A stretch of DNA of 64,000 nucleotides, taken from positions 2,228,968-2,292,967 of the forward strand of contig NZ_ML137218.1 in the NCBI RefSeq assembly GCF_004015795.1, in the 5' to 3' direction. Positions 63,924 through 64,000 of the stretch are shown in pieces; position 1 is the stretch's first letter; every line of letters starts with the position of its first letter. Source of the stretch: Falsirhodobacter deserti. Lineage in GTDB: Bacteria; Pseudomonadota; Alphaproteobacteria; Rhodobacterales; Rhodobacteraceae. Under the pieces are notes generated by a model, which saw only the letters and a list, made by a program, of their open reading frames with translations, had not been told where the DNA came from and searched no databases. The position numbers and the translations under genes were made by a program.

Positions 63924-64000
63924 TCTTAGAAGTTTTTCATGGCTGTCGCACGATTTTTGCATTTTTCCTCTTGCGGGTTTTGAGTTGTCTCCGTAAATAC

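Noticed and set aside
1..64000. CRISPR arrays, insertion sequences, prophage or integrase genes
   Set aside because: I saw no regularly spaced repeats, transposase or integrase motifs, or terminal inverted repeats in the window.

Overview
The window reads as chromosomal DNA of a purple-nonsulfur-type alphaproteobacterium of the Rhodobacteraceae. The evidence is the high GC content, the RegB/RegA/HvrA redox block, alphaproteobacterial-type AddAB, a fused TsaE/sugar-kinase gene, a 41-residue L36, and gene order typical of the family. Almost everything is single-copy core genome. I see no phage, transposon, CRISPR array or plasmid function.

Layout. Bases 1-735 hold the start of hemJ and a non-coding stretch with DnaA boxes and many GANTC sites that looks like the replication origin. 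To its right lies the block found next to the origin in Caulobacter: maf, aroE, coaE, dnaQ, then secB and fxsA on the other strand, and a Tim44-like gene. From 5.2 to 9.2 kb are an Smr protein, a DUF2938-type membrane protein, hslU and hslV (split by a flavin/PNPOx-like gene) and trxA. A complete dTDP-rhamnose set (rfbCBDA) follows, then on the minus strand a long overlapping group: TsaE/AmgK fusion, MurU-like nucleotidyltransferase, addB and addA. From 20.9 to 25.5 kb are a PAS-only membrane protein, regB, regA, hvrA and an HD hydrolase, followed by a secreted protein and ahcY.

From 27.6 to 31.6 kb is a red-light signalling group: a bacteriophytochrome kinase broken by two in-frame stop codons, a Rcp-like response regulator and a REC-HWE histidine kinase. 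From 31.6 to 36.6 kb is a tetR-adaptor-RND efflux operon. From 36.7 to 42.8 kb are otsB-otsA-aroQ, an SDR gene, treZ (broken by one in-frame stop) and a second SDR gene. Then come AMP nucleosidase, HU, a DMT exporter, a zinc-ribbon DNA polymerase IV behind a LexA-type site, an N-formylglutamate amidohydrolase family gene, tRNA-Val, rpmJ, an LPG-synthase-like membrane protein and a TerC protein.

From 50.3 kb on are petABC (cytochrome bc1, with an unusually short cytochrome c1), thiBPQ behind a TPP riboswitch, aroC, a small membrane protein behind an EcfG-like promoter, pyrF, two genes of unknown function, clpB, msrPQ, and at the right edge a pair of NrdR boxes that predict a ribonucleotide reductase gene just outside the window.

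The observations most worth a second look are the putative oriC, the three in-frame nonsense codons in otherwise intact reading frames (phytochrome and treZ), the compact cytochrome c1, the paired NrdR boxes, the LexA site at dinB, and insertion of the rhamnose cassette into a conserved block. I did not find a clearly new multi-gene system; this is mostly housekeeping DNA with several unusual details.
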